From: Asterias amurensis
Lineage: Eukaryota > Echinodermata > Asteroidea > Forcipulatida > Asteriidae
Assembly: GCF_032118995.1 (NCBI RefSeq)
Contig: NC_092661.1
Coordinates: 560,501 to 624,500 of the forward strand
Direction of reading: 5' to 3'
Length of the DNA stretch: 64,000 nt
Shown here piece by piece: positions 20,536 to 30,369 of the stretch. Positions within the stretch are counted from its first letter, which is position 1, and every line of letters begins with the position of its first letter. A model generated the notes under the pieces. It was not told where the DNA came from and did not search any database. It worked only from the letters and a program-made list of their open reading frames with translations. The position numbers were made by a program, and so were the translations under genes.

Positions 20536-20793
20536 TGTACGGACTCTACAGTCATCTTAGTAGGATGGTTTCTAGCTGCTGTCTCCACCCTGCTCTTCCT
20601 CGCATTACTCCTGTACAATATCGTGACGAAAAGAAGATCCAAAGCCAATGCTAATTCAACCAGTGTAGTTCAAACAGCTCCAGATGAAGATGCAAATACG
20701 TATGAGGAAATGGAAACCCAACTACACGGGCAAGCTGCTTCTACTGGCCATAAAGAAACCTCACCATCCAGCTACCAAGAACTGGTATTTTAG
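20536..20793 (+). pseudogene. Untranslated but intact helix and ITIM tail of the locus at 19723
   Basis: Open from after the TGA to TAG at 20791-20793. It encodes the helix, KRRSK, TYEEM and SSYQELVF. Small tail changes (NANSTS, EDANTYEE) show it has begun to diverge from the others without acquiring stops. Confidence 0.7.
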
Positions 20794-20915
20794 GGCCAAG
20801 CTCTTTTTAAAGATCGGCTAGTCCAATCCTTTAATCAGCATGAGACGAACACACTGGTAAAATTACGTCAAGGATGCACAATTAATTTGAAATTGATTCA
20901 CATAAAATAGTCACC

Positions 20916-21299
20916 TTACAGACACTGAACACTATTGGTAATTGTCAAAGACCAGTCTTCTCACTTGGTGTATCTCAACATAAGCATATAACAAACCTAA
21001 TGGACATTTGAGCTCAACTGGTTGCCGAAGTTGCAAGATAATAATGACAGAAAAAACACCCTTGTCACACGAAATTGTGTGCTTTGAGATGTTTGATTTC
21101 AAAACCTCAAATTCTAAATCTGAGGTATCGAAATCAAGTTCGTGCAAAATCACGTCTTTCTCGAAAACCATGTCACTTCAGAGGGAGCCGTTTCTCACAA
21201 TGTTTTATACTATCCACCTCTCCCCATTACTCGTCACCAAGTAAGGTTTTATGAAAACAATTTTTTGAGTAATTACCAATAGTGTCCACTGCCTTTAAT
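20916..21299 (+). repeat. Foldback element, 3' of receptor 8
   Basis: Same family. Its internal sequence (ATAAGCATATAACAAACCT) matches the truncated copy at 4398, linking that scar to a receptor-8-like gene. Confidence 0.78.
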
Positions 21300-21519
21300 A
21301 TTCGACGTAATGAAATGTAAAACAATAAGGAACTTTCACAGACAAATAATTAACAGGAAACCGATCTTGTTTGTTAATTGAAGTTTCCCACATAATAGAT
21401 TTATAGTCAAATGGGGAATTAAAAGTATAAAATTACGTCATTATTTCCCATCAACCAATCAGCCTTAAAAATCAGTTTATGGTTTTGCGGTAAAAAAGTT
21501 GAAAAGAAAAAAAATGTTG

Positions 21520-21527
21520 TATAAAAA
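21520..21527 (+). promoter_or_regulatory. TATA box of receptor pseudogene 9, ETS-like site missing
   Basis: TATAAAAA is kept. The GGGAAGAGG part found in the other promoters is deleted: the sequence reads TAAAAAAGTTGAAAAG. Confidence 0.45.
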
Positions 21528-21687
21528 GCAATCTTCAAAAGGCTTATTTTATTATAAAATCTGTACTTCATTCAAGACGTAACTACGGAAGAATGTTTGA
21601 ATGAAATCGACTTGATTTCCTATCAATGTGAGGACTGTATAGTTTGCTTTTAAATCATCGCTCATTCTACGCGTATCAACAGCTACA

Positions 21688-23285
21688 ATGTTTCTGCTCA
21701 TTCTTATTATGACATCGATCTGGGGGTTGGGTCGGGCTACAGATTTCCAGACACACCCAGTTGACACCCTCGCCTTGCTGGGTGGAAGCGTACACTTTAC
21801 TTGTACACCAACAAGTGAATTATGTGAGGGACATCAGAATGTGTACTGGCAACGTGGTCTCGAAATGACACCGACATTTGGTACAACCATATTCAACGGC
21901 CCCAGGACTTATAGAAATTTTACTGGTTTACTGGCAATGAGAGGTATAGTGTTTCATTTAGGGACTGTACATCAACCTTACGTATACGATACATACAAAC
22001 AGTAGATGAAAGATATTACAGTTGTTTCATCAACAATGGGTTTTCCGACGTAGCAAAACTGAGTATTGTTGATCCGATAGACACTACAGTCTTACCATTG
22101 CAGATTGATATAAACGCGGGTGAAAATGCATACTTCAGCTGCCACACGCGACAACTTGACCAGTATCGTGTGGAATACACTTGGTACGTGAAAACACAAG
22201 GAAGCTATGAATGGAAAGAACTGATGGAGAATAATGCTCGAATTGACTTTGACAACATCAAAAATATCAATAATCTGACAATGCTTAGGTTAGGAATAGA
22301 GATGAATGGTTCCATGATACAATGTTCAGTAAACAATGGAGCATCGTCACTGACAAGGTTCAGACAAACTGGATGGTTATTTGTGCATCCAGCTGAGGAA
22401 GCCATTGCAATCACGTCTGTACTAGTGACGTCAGACCCAGTTAAATCTCGAGGTCCAGGCGTCTCAACGACCTCTCCTCCAGTCGGCACCATCGACACCC
22501 ATCTTGAAGATAGAGCGCCATCTTCACAAGACTCTATCGTCATCTTAGCAGGGTGGCCGGTAGCCGGTGTTTTACTAATTCTCCTCATTGTTATCCTCCT
22601 GTACTTTCTTGTCTTCAGAGGACGATCTCAATCCAAGACAATTGACAGACGTCAATCTCACACACCTCAAGATGACGGAGGAGAAAGTGATGCAGACGGG
22701 ATATCAGAAACCCAACTGCACGGAGACACTCCGAGGTGTGATCAAGAAAATGAGCACACTAGCTCTGCAGGCGAGAGGTCAGTTGAGTCCCCGCCGAAGG
22801 AAACGGTTACTGTATGCAGTGGTAACATCGGGCAGGCAGAGGCCACGTATGCTGTGGTGGATAAAAGTCGCGCCAAAAGTAAGACACTTGGCGCCATTTC
22901 AACTGAGAAGGCATCTTGGAAAGGCTTCAAAGGTGGGAAGGATGGATCGATGCTGAATCGTGGAACAGACACCTCTAAGACCTCGAGTGGTTATTCCAGT
23001 CCGTCTGAGCGTCAGAAACCAACCGTATTTGTGAAGGCTTTGCCCGTACCAGTAAGTGTCACGCTCGGTCAGAAACCCCCTCGCGTCGTTCCGTACCATC
23101 TCTCCAAACGCCAAGCGAGCACCGAGACCCAAGCCCAGGCCGGGCCAGAGCAGGATGAAGACGGCGTTGGGGAAGATACCGTCGAAGATGACAGTCTTCA
23201 TTACGCTAACTTGGAGCTATCGTGTGGATCGGCAAGAAGCATCAAACCAGAGGAGCAGACGACTTATGCTGACATTGAAAAGTAG
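21688..23285 (+). pseudogene. Long-tail ITIM/ITSM receptor with one frameshift (receptor 9)
   Basis: Block B counterpart of the gene at 7343. The frame is open from ATG 21688 until an 8-bp tandem duplication of TTTACTGG near 21921-21936 shifts it; it then stops at 22003-22005. Past the shift the correct frame is open to TAG at 23283. It encodes the rest of Ig1, Ig2, a stalk 27 residues longer than in receptor 4, the helix, and the full tail with ATYAVV, LHYANL and TTYADI. Only one lesion was found. It may be a recent or polymorphic null allele, or an assembly error. Ig1 also has an unusual ELCEGHQNVYWQRG segment. Confidence 0.75.
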
Positions 23286-23713
23286 CAGACTGAGGGTAAG
23301 GTCGGGGAGGGGAGTACATAAACCACGCCCCTAGGCAGGCTGATGTTTACTAGTCCTCATACAAACTATATAAATAAAATATCAGTAACAGCTGAAACAA
23401 CACATCCATTGTTATATCTCTATCAAAATCACTTTTTAAGATCACATACAAAAAGTTTGCATTGGGAAAACTTCTCATTAAATACGTTTGTCCACAAAGA
23501 CAAACTGTTATGTAAACAGTTTTTTAAGTTGACATTGATGACTTCGACCAAAATATTTAAAGAAATGTTGTCATGGACCATGGGGAAAGAAAGTAATTTC
23601 GAGAAGTTTTCTTTAACAACCCCCTCCCAATTGTGTATGGAATTGATTATTTTATGATATTGAAATGCTATATTTTATGAAATATTGACATGTTTCAATT
23701 AATAAGATGTTAC

Positions 23714-24215
23714 TGTACTGAGTTTGTGTTGGGTATACCTAGTCGGATAAAATCCTACTTTGTACCCAGTTTTTGATGGATATACCCAGTCTAATACGAT
23801 CCTATCTGTACCTAGTTTGTGAAGTATAAATCCAGTCATATTATGAGTTTATGTAGGGTACACCCAGTTTTATGAGTTTATGATGTATATATACCCAGTT
23901 AGTAATATGGTGACACTGTACCCAGGTTTTGATGGATATACCCAGTCTAATACGATCCTATCTGTGGCCTAGTTTGTGAAGTATAAATCCAGTCATACTA
24001 TAAGTTTATGTAGGGTACCCCCAGTTTTATGAGTTTATGATGTACATACCCAGTTAGTAATAAGATGACACTGTACCAAGTTTGTGATGTATATACCCAG
24101 TTTTCTGAGCTTGCATTTGCTATACCCAGTCTTCTAATGGCTTGTGACGTATATTACCCAGTCTTCTGAGCTTGTGACGTAGAATACCCAGTCTTCTTAA
24201 AGTTTGTGATGTGTT
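23714..24215. repeat. Minisatellite of TATACCCAGT units (block B)
   Basis: Counterpart of 9255-9745, with additional units around 23900-24060 and without the GC-rich insert. Confidence 0.8.
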
Positions 24216-24896
24216 AACACAGTTTGATTTTCTAAACTACGCTCTCCTGAATCAATTGATAACAAAACATCAAACTGTTTATTTGATGAATACGGAATTA
24301 ACCAGAAGTAAAATCATCCAAGAAATGTTAAAAATAGTACCAGTATAAATCAGGAGTATTTATTTAATAGAGCAGTAGACAGGATGTAAAATACGGAACA
24401 AGGAAGGTTGATCTATTATTTCATTTCAAATGTCAATCACAACCGGGGAAACAAAATCAAATGTCATTATTTTGCTGTAATTTGTTGTTGCACCAAATGG
24501 TTTCATGTTTTTTTTTTAAATGTCGGAAGAACAAATTTATTTTGTGTTGTATTTTTAAATACCTCAGACAGTTTCGCTATTCCTATTGGTGGAGAGCGCG
24601 TCACGTGGGTGTGTATAAACCTTTGTTTATGACCAGTAAAAAGTGTTGAAAACATGGGCGAAAGCAACGGCTGAAACAGTTGTGCCACATCACGCGATAC
24701 GCGCGATGCGCACAGCATTCCCATATAAGGAGTTGTTTACCCGGGGGTCTTACCATTTCATAGCTAGAGGGGTGTTTGCGTTGGTAGAAATCATTAAACA
24801 ATTAAAATTTTTGCATTTATTTTACCTTTTTAATCAAAAACTGTTGATGTTTTTGACCGAAAAGGTATTAATGAATGTGAATCAAAGTGTGTTGAA

Positions 24897-25021
24897 TCGG
24901 TTTTCACCTATAGTGGTTTAAACCCGCCGAGGCCTGGTTCTTAATAATTTACCTCGAATTCGTCTCGGTAAAATTATCAATAACCAGGCCTCGTTGGGTT
25001 TAAACCACTAGTTGAAAACCT
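24897..25021. repeat. Small foldback element
   Basis: Two arms of about 55 bp: GTGGTTTAAACCCGCCGAGG then its inverse near CCTCGTTGGGTTTAAACCAC. Block A retains only part of one arm (about 10876-10927), so the element was partly deleted there. Confidence 0.7.
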
Positions 25022-25464
25022 CTTCACCACACATTGATTTCCTTATTTATGCTACGCTTGACTTGTACACAAAAAGTTGTATGCATTTAGAGATCTTACA
25101 GGCCAATCGGCAGTTTATTTATTCATACATGTAGTAATTTACTTGTTTTGGTAATATTTTTGTTGTTGTTGAAGAGTTATTGAGATATGGTTGTAAAATG
25201 GAAACAGTTTACAAGAATACACAGGAAAACAGTATTGGTAAAATAACAGCTTGAAAAACAAAACCACTTCTAATACTCCATCTAAGAAAGTTAAAACAAC
25301 TGAATTTTCCGGTTTCTGCTTGTGTCCAAATCTTTCCAGAAACGCATCAAAACCAAATTCAGTTTTCCCTTGCTATGGCAATATTTTCTTGGGGATGAGC
25401 TAAACAAGGATATTAGTTCAGATATTTCCGGTGGGGTCGAGGGAGAAAGATCGCAGGTTTGAAA

Positions 25465-25473
25465 TATAAATAG
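25465..25473 (+). promoter_or_regulatory. Candidate TATA box of receptor 10
   Basis: TATAAATAG, a close match to the TATA consensus, 400 bp before the ATG. This upstream region does not match the other receptor promoters. Confidence 0.35.
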
Positions 25474-25870
25474 ATGCATGTCACCTATAAGCATGGGAAC
25501 CAGTGACTGTTACCATACGAAACCTTAACAAGAACTACCCCGGACAGAAATCAGAATCATTTCACTACTGACTTTCCTCAAAACAACCCGAAGCAGCAGT
25601 AACGAAGATGTCTTTTTCATGACTTCATCTACTCCAGCAGTTTAATCAACAGCATAGACTTTTGAAGACTGTAAGTTTTGTTGTTGTTTACATCGCACAT
25701 CATTCCTGACACAATGTTCAACGCCTGTTCGGAAATGATGAAGGCATGATACAACCAATCCAAAGCTCAACACTTGCCCAAGATCACCGTAGTTGGAAGA
25801 AGCTTGTAGTCGCCTGCTCCACAGACGAAGCATAATAAGGAGCACCATTGAGTAATTGTAGAAAGTTACA

Positions 25871-28270
25871 ATGTTTCTCATTTTCCTTCTTATTGTGTCA
25901 GTGTGTGGATCTCGCAGATTCTTCAAGGAGAACCCATCAGACACCGTTGCCATACTAGGACAAAATATTACATTAAACTGTACTCTCGAGAATAAAGACT
26001 TCATCTCAACAAACAGCTACAACCTCGTATGGATCTATAGCAATGTTGAAGCATTTAACTCAGTTGACTTGGTGATAAGAGATGGACACGACATGTATAC
26101 CGTATCATCTAGCGATCTTACATGGTTTCTTCATATTGCAAACAGTCAAATAAAACACAGTGGATACTACAGCTGCTACGTGTACAAAGTTAACACAAAC
26201 CAACCCTGCTCAGAGTTCTCCCAAGCAGCCAAAGTTACCATTGTTTCATCATTTAATACATCCGTTTCACCAGATCGGCAGCAAAAGACAGCAGGACAAT
26301 CGGTTACTTTTACCTGCGGAACAAACCCAGTTCCTATGTCCAATATGACATACTTTTGGTTTAGATATATAAATGAATCATGGAACAGCCTACCTAGTGA
26401 AAGGTTTAACTTATCTGCAACTGGAAATGCGGTCACCATTTGGGAGTTAAATCAAAGTGACAATGGAACATATTACGCGTGTAAAGTGTACAGAAATAAG
26501 TCATATTTCACAACATACAGTAAAGGGGGTTATTTGATTGTTAACGCTCAACCAGATGCCGTCATTAAACCCAACACAGTTCAAGAAACTCAAAGCTCAA
26601 CCACAGTAGATAAACATCCACCAAGAGACACTTTTGAACCAATCTCTCCACAACCGAACGACTCCATAGAAACTGGTTCTACACCATCTCCCCAATCGGC
26701 CACGTTAAATACACAAACGTATCTTGATGACGTCACAGAGTCAACCCCATCTCAAGAAACTCAAAGCTCAACCACAGTAGATAAACATCGACCAAGAGAC
26801 AATTTTGAACCAATCTCTCCACAACCGAACGCCTTCATAGAAACTGATTCTACACCCTCTCCCCAACCCGTCACGGATGATACAAATATAGATATTGATG
26901 ATGTCACAGCACCCACCCCATCTCAAGAAACTAAAGTTTCATCCACAGTAGATAAATATTCACCAAGAGACAATCATGAACCGATCTCCCCACAACCAAA
27001 CGACTCCATTGGAACTGTTTCTACACCATTTCTTCCATCGGTCACAGTGAATAAAGATTCAGATTCTGATGACGTCACAGAATCCAATTATTCAGATTTA
27101 GATCTTAGTCTCAGCACACCTTCCCTTGATTCAGAATTAGATTTTGATGACGTCATACCTAACGATGATTCTAATGGTTCTGTAATCATCCCAATCACCC
27201 CAATCATGGCAGCTTTAATTACTGTCGTCATTCTTCTCATCATCTCTTTCCTCTGTTTCTTTATTTTTGGAGGGAAAACTAAATCAAAGTCTAAGACTAG
27301 CAAGGAAACTCGTAGACAACCAAATCGCGAAGCAGAAGACAATATTAGAGAAGAAGAAACAGAACTTCACGGTCAGATATCCCCTTCCGGAGATAACTTG
27401 ACCCTAGGCTCAGAGGAAGGGTCACCTGAGACCACAGTGGAAGCAGTTTTCATAGAAGTAACATCAGATGTAGACCAACAGAGTGAACAGACAGAGGCAA
27501 GTCATGACCAGGACATCGTGGACAAACTACAGTCAACTGGAACCGGTGGATCAGTCAAGGATGGGGAGAAACGTAAAGATAAACAGATTCAACCCGAGTC
27601 CATGTATGCTGTGGTGGATAAAAGTCACGCCAAAAGCAAGACATTTGGCGCCATTTCCACTGAAAGTTCGTCACAACATGATCAGGACAATGTTGACAAA
27701 CCTCTGCCCACTGATGAAACTGCTGGACCAGTCAACGATGTGGAGAAACGTAAAGATAAACAGATTCATCTTGAGTCCATGTATGCCGTGGTGGATAAAG
27801 GCCGCGTTAGAGGCAAGACAATGGGTTCCATTGTCAGTGTGGAAACTTCCTTGAAAATTTCCGGAGGTGGGGAGAGGGAATCGAAGATGAATACCGGGAT
27901 CGACAAACAGAAGATGACCGTCACTTTTGAGGATTTGCCGGTACCAGGACGCGTCGCGTCTGAGCGTCAGAAACCAACCGTCGCCGTGAATGCTTTGCCG
28001 GTACCAGGACGCGTCGTGTCTGGTCAGAAACCTCCTCGCATCGTTCCGTTTCATCTCTCCAAACGCCGAGCCAGCACTATGACCCACCAAGCCCAGGCCG
28101 GGCCGGAGCACACGGTAGACCGTGGTGAGGACGGTCTCGTCAAGGATGACCCAAGACAGAGGAATGTGGGAGGTCTGATATACGCTGACTTGAATCTATC
28201 GCGAGGATCGGCAAGAATCATCAACACGGAGGAGGAGACGGTTTATACTGACATTGGAAACAAGAATTAG
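25871..28270 (+). CDS. Large two-Ig receptor with repeated stalk and multiple ITIMs (receptor 10)
   Basis: 799 aa in one exon; start fixed by the signal peptide MFLIFLLIVSVCG. Ig1 has C37, VWIY and SGYYSC102; Ig2 has FTC, FWFRY and NGTYYAC. A stalk of about 200 residues carries three tandem units of about 57 aa, each beginning near QET followed by TVDKH/Y and EPISPQPN; it is rich in Ser, Thr and Pro and is probably O-glycosylated. The membrane helix is about 440-465. The tail has Y579 and Y638, both in SMYAVV (exact ITIMs, in a duplicated segment), Y771 in LIYADL (ITIM) and Y792 in TVYTDI (ITSM-like), again 21 apart. LPVPGRV also occurs twice. The tail is homologous to receptors 4 and 9, while the Ig domains are divergent. 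Predicted cell-surface inhibitory receptor. Confidence 0.87.
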   Translation: MFLIFLLIVSVCGSRRFFKENPSDTVAILGQNITLNCTLENKDFISTNSYNLVWIYSNVEAFNSVDLVIRDGHDMYTVSSSDLTWFLHIANSQIKHSGYYSCYVYKVNTNQPCSEFSQAAKVTIVSSFNTSVSPDRQQKTAGQSVTFTCGTNPVPMSNMTYFWFRYINESWNSLPSERFNLSATGNAVTIWELNQSDNGTYYACKVYRNKSYFTTYSKGGYLIVNAQPDAVIKPNTVQETQSSTTVDKHPPRDTFEPISPQPNDSIETGSTPSPQSATLNTQTYLDDVTESTPSQETQSSTTVDKHRPRDNFEPISPQPNAFIETDSTPSPQPVTDDTNIDIDDVTAPTPSQETKVSSTVDKYSPRDNHEPISPQPNDSIGTVSTPFLPSVTVNKDSDSDDVTESNYSDLDLSLSTPSLDSELDFDDVIPNDDSNGSVIIPITPIMAALITVVILLIISFLCFFIFGGKTKSKSKTSKETRRQPNREAEDNIREEETELHGQISPSGDNLTLGSEEGSPETTVEAVFIEVTSDVDQQSEQTEASHDQDIVDKLQSTGTGGSVKDGEKRKDKQIQPESMYAVVDKSHAKSKTFGAISTESSSQHDQDNVDKPLPTDETAGPVNDVEKRKDKQIHLESMYAVVDKGRVRGKTMGSIVSVETSLKISGGGERESKMNTGIDKQKMTVTFEDLPVPGRVASERQKPTVAVNALPVPGRVVSGQKPPRIVPFHLSKRRASTMTHQAQAGPEHTVDRGEDGLVKDDPRQRNVGGLIYADLNLSRGSARIINTEEETVYTDIGNKN

Positions 28271-28428
28271 ACTGTGGGGTAAGCTGGGGGGGGGGGGTTA
28301 CAGGCCACGCCCACACCGACAACTAAAACGTGAAATTGTGTCGATACAAGATTTGAATTATTTGGGATCAACCCATTAAGAAAGAAAAAAACACGTTAAT
28401 GCAAATTCCCTAAAAAACAAACCCCAAA

Positions 28429-28659
28429 ATGCCAGCAAGAAACACACAGAAAAGTACAGAAACAACTAGAAACAGAAAGGAAACAAACAACAACCCCAAG
28501 CAAACAACACCACCAAACATGTTTTGCTCGTTTCAAGACTATCTGTTTAGTGCTTATGTAAAGTTTATCATCGTCTTACTTGTAGGCTGCATGGGGTACA
28601 TGATTTGTACCATTACAAACCATGTTGTTACAAAACAACCAAAGGATCCCTGTAAATAA
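28429..28659 (+). CDS. Possible small membrane protein, 76 aa
   Basis: ATG-started frame with a Lys/Asn/Thr-rich N-terminus and one hydrophobic segment (about residues 44-63, VKFIIVLLVGCMGYMICTIT). AATAAA follows at 28655-28660, overlapping the stop. It may be a chance frame in the 3' UTR of receptor 10. There is no homology I recognise. Confidence 0.2.
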   Translation: MPARNTQKSTETTRNRKETNNNPKQTTPPNMFCSFQDYLFSAYVKFIIVLLVGCMGYMICTITNHVVTKQPKDPCK

Positions 28660-28660
28660 A
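28655..28660 (+). terminator. Poly(A) signal AATAAA downstream of receptor 10
   Basis: AATAAAATAAAAAA context, 385 bp after the receptor 10 stop codon; the first strong signal on that strand. Confidence 0.45.
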
Positions 28661-28734
28661 ATAAAAAACCCTTAATGTTTTTATTATCTGACGAGTGTTG
28701 TAAACGCATCGTAAACAGATTTCCAGATAAGTAG

Positions 28735-29010
28735 GATTTGAAACTTTGCATGGTGGAGATAAGATATAGAAGAGTTTGCGGTAACACCATGTAATAATCT
28801 CTAAATGAGTTGGGGTGGTTCTGAAAAGAATCGTTGGTTTAACTCGATGTTTCGATTAGTATGCTCTGATCGTCTATTGGAGAATGCAGAAGATTATCCA
28901 GAAGACGATCAGAGCATACTGATCGAAACGTCGAGTTAAACCAACGGTTCTTTTCAGAACCACCCCAACTCATTTAGAGACTATTACATGGTGTTACCGC
29001 AAACTCTTCT
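28735..29010. repeat. Long inverted repeat (foldback element)
   Basis: Arms of roughly 115 bp: TTTGCGGTAACACCATGTAA through GTATGCTCTGATCGTC, then the inverse. The spacer is about 30 bp. A related copy is at 32370-32545. Confidence 0.8.
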
Positions 29011-30369
29011 TTAGATTTCCAGATCATTGGAAGTACATGTGAACCCGGAAATAGCAAATAATATTAAACAAAGACACTTTTTCAGAAAAGTATCTTGAAT
29101 AGACATTATTTATTCAGAACATAATACACAGAATGTATATAATTATGGATACTGTAGAATCAGGAAGTGCATGTGATAGAATAACAATAATTGCAAAAAT
29201 AACCAAGACGATTTGTTGTTTTATTTAAATCAGTCTGACGTACTTTTGTACTCAGTAATGTGCTATGTGTAACTGTTCAAGATGTTCGGACGTGTCTGTA
29301 GAAAGCTCTATTAATCTTATCACAGAATGTTTTCAAGATTCTTACGAAAATGGTAGACCAGAGAGGGGAAAAGAAAATGTATCCTTTAAATACATTTGTA
29401 TTTCTACACAGTTATATCAAACGCAAAACTAAAAACAAATATTTTAGTACAAAATTAAATTAGTTATATTTGTGAAATGGTTATGTAAGTTTATCAAATC
29501 GGAAGAATGGATGCAGCTTTTGGTCTACACCGGACTAACCGGTCTAAACCGGTTTTTCACAAATGACGTGGTAGGTATATTACACCTACCGTCACACCGT
29601 CATACCGTCACCTCCCTTAATAATTGAGCTGTTTATGACCAAATTCACCTCCAACCTACCATATAAAATTTAATATGTGTTTTTATTTTTTTATAGGGTT
29701 TTAATTTGAATCGAGTAGCAGAACTTAATTATCGGTATTTGATCAGTAAACTCAGAAGGGATTATTTTGTAATTAGCAGTTAAAAACCGCCCGCATATAC
29801 TTGAAATTAATGGGTGGAAAATGTGTCATGTGTCATCCTTTTTGCCACCTACACTGCTGTGACACTGTGAGTGTAAAGCAATTATTGAACAGGATATACA
29901 TTTTGTTTTTGTATTGTCACAGAACACACAAGTCCGGTTAGAACTTCCTCTGAATGCGAATGAGATGAACATTTGACGTCTGCTTTCGCAGGAGTTGCCC
30001 CCCTCTTAACACTTCAGAAATGGCAATTATACTAATTGGCAAATATCATATAGTCTTTACGCAGAACGTTGTAACTTGCCCTTCTTTTTGTAAGCAGACA
30101 AATAAATAAATAACAATCATACAAAAATGCTCGAAATTGTTTGTTTTTTATCTGCGTATAATCTTTGTTTCAGTTATCCGATTTGTGTTTTCCTCTCCCT
30201 TGTCTCATTTTTCTTTTAACGAAAAAAAATGTGTACGAACTCAACGGTAAATTTACAGTTTGAATATTGGAAACATAAAATAAAATAAATATAATTGTAA
30301 CATACAAATTAATTAATAGAAAAATCATAAAACAAAAAAGAAAACAAAAATGAAATCATGAAATAGCAG
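29011..30369. other. Gene-free AT-rich stretch
   Basis: No convincing reading frame, splice-supported exon or full repeat copy. It contains a short ACCGGTCTAAACCGGT palindromic phrase near 29530 and runs of A/T. It may include the 3' UTR of the minus-strand gene that ends at 30370. Confidence 0.4.

Larger units (their letters stand above)
12429..25373. repeat. Segmental duplication, block B
   Basis: Second copy of the receptor block. It begins at the same sequence as window position 10 and ends near 25373. It carries five receptor loci (13561, 15606, 17666, 19723, 21688) against four in block A. Differences between the blocks include a foldback insertion at 12702 (B only), one at 10423 (A only), a GC-rich insert at 9475 (A only) and loss of a receptor near 4395 (A only). 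Confidence 0.85.
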
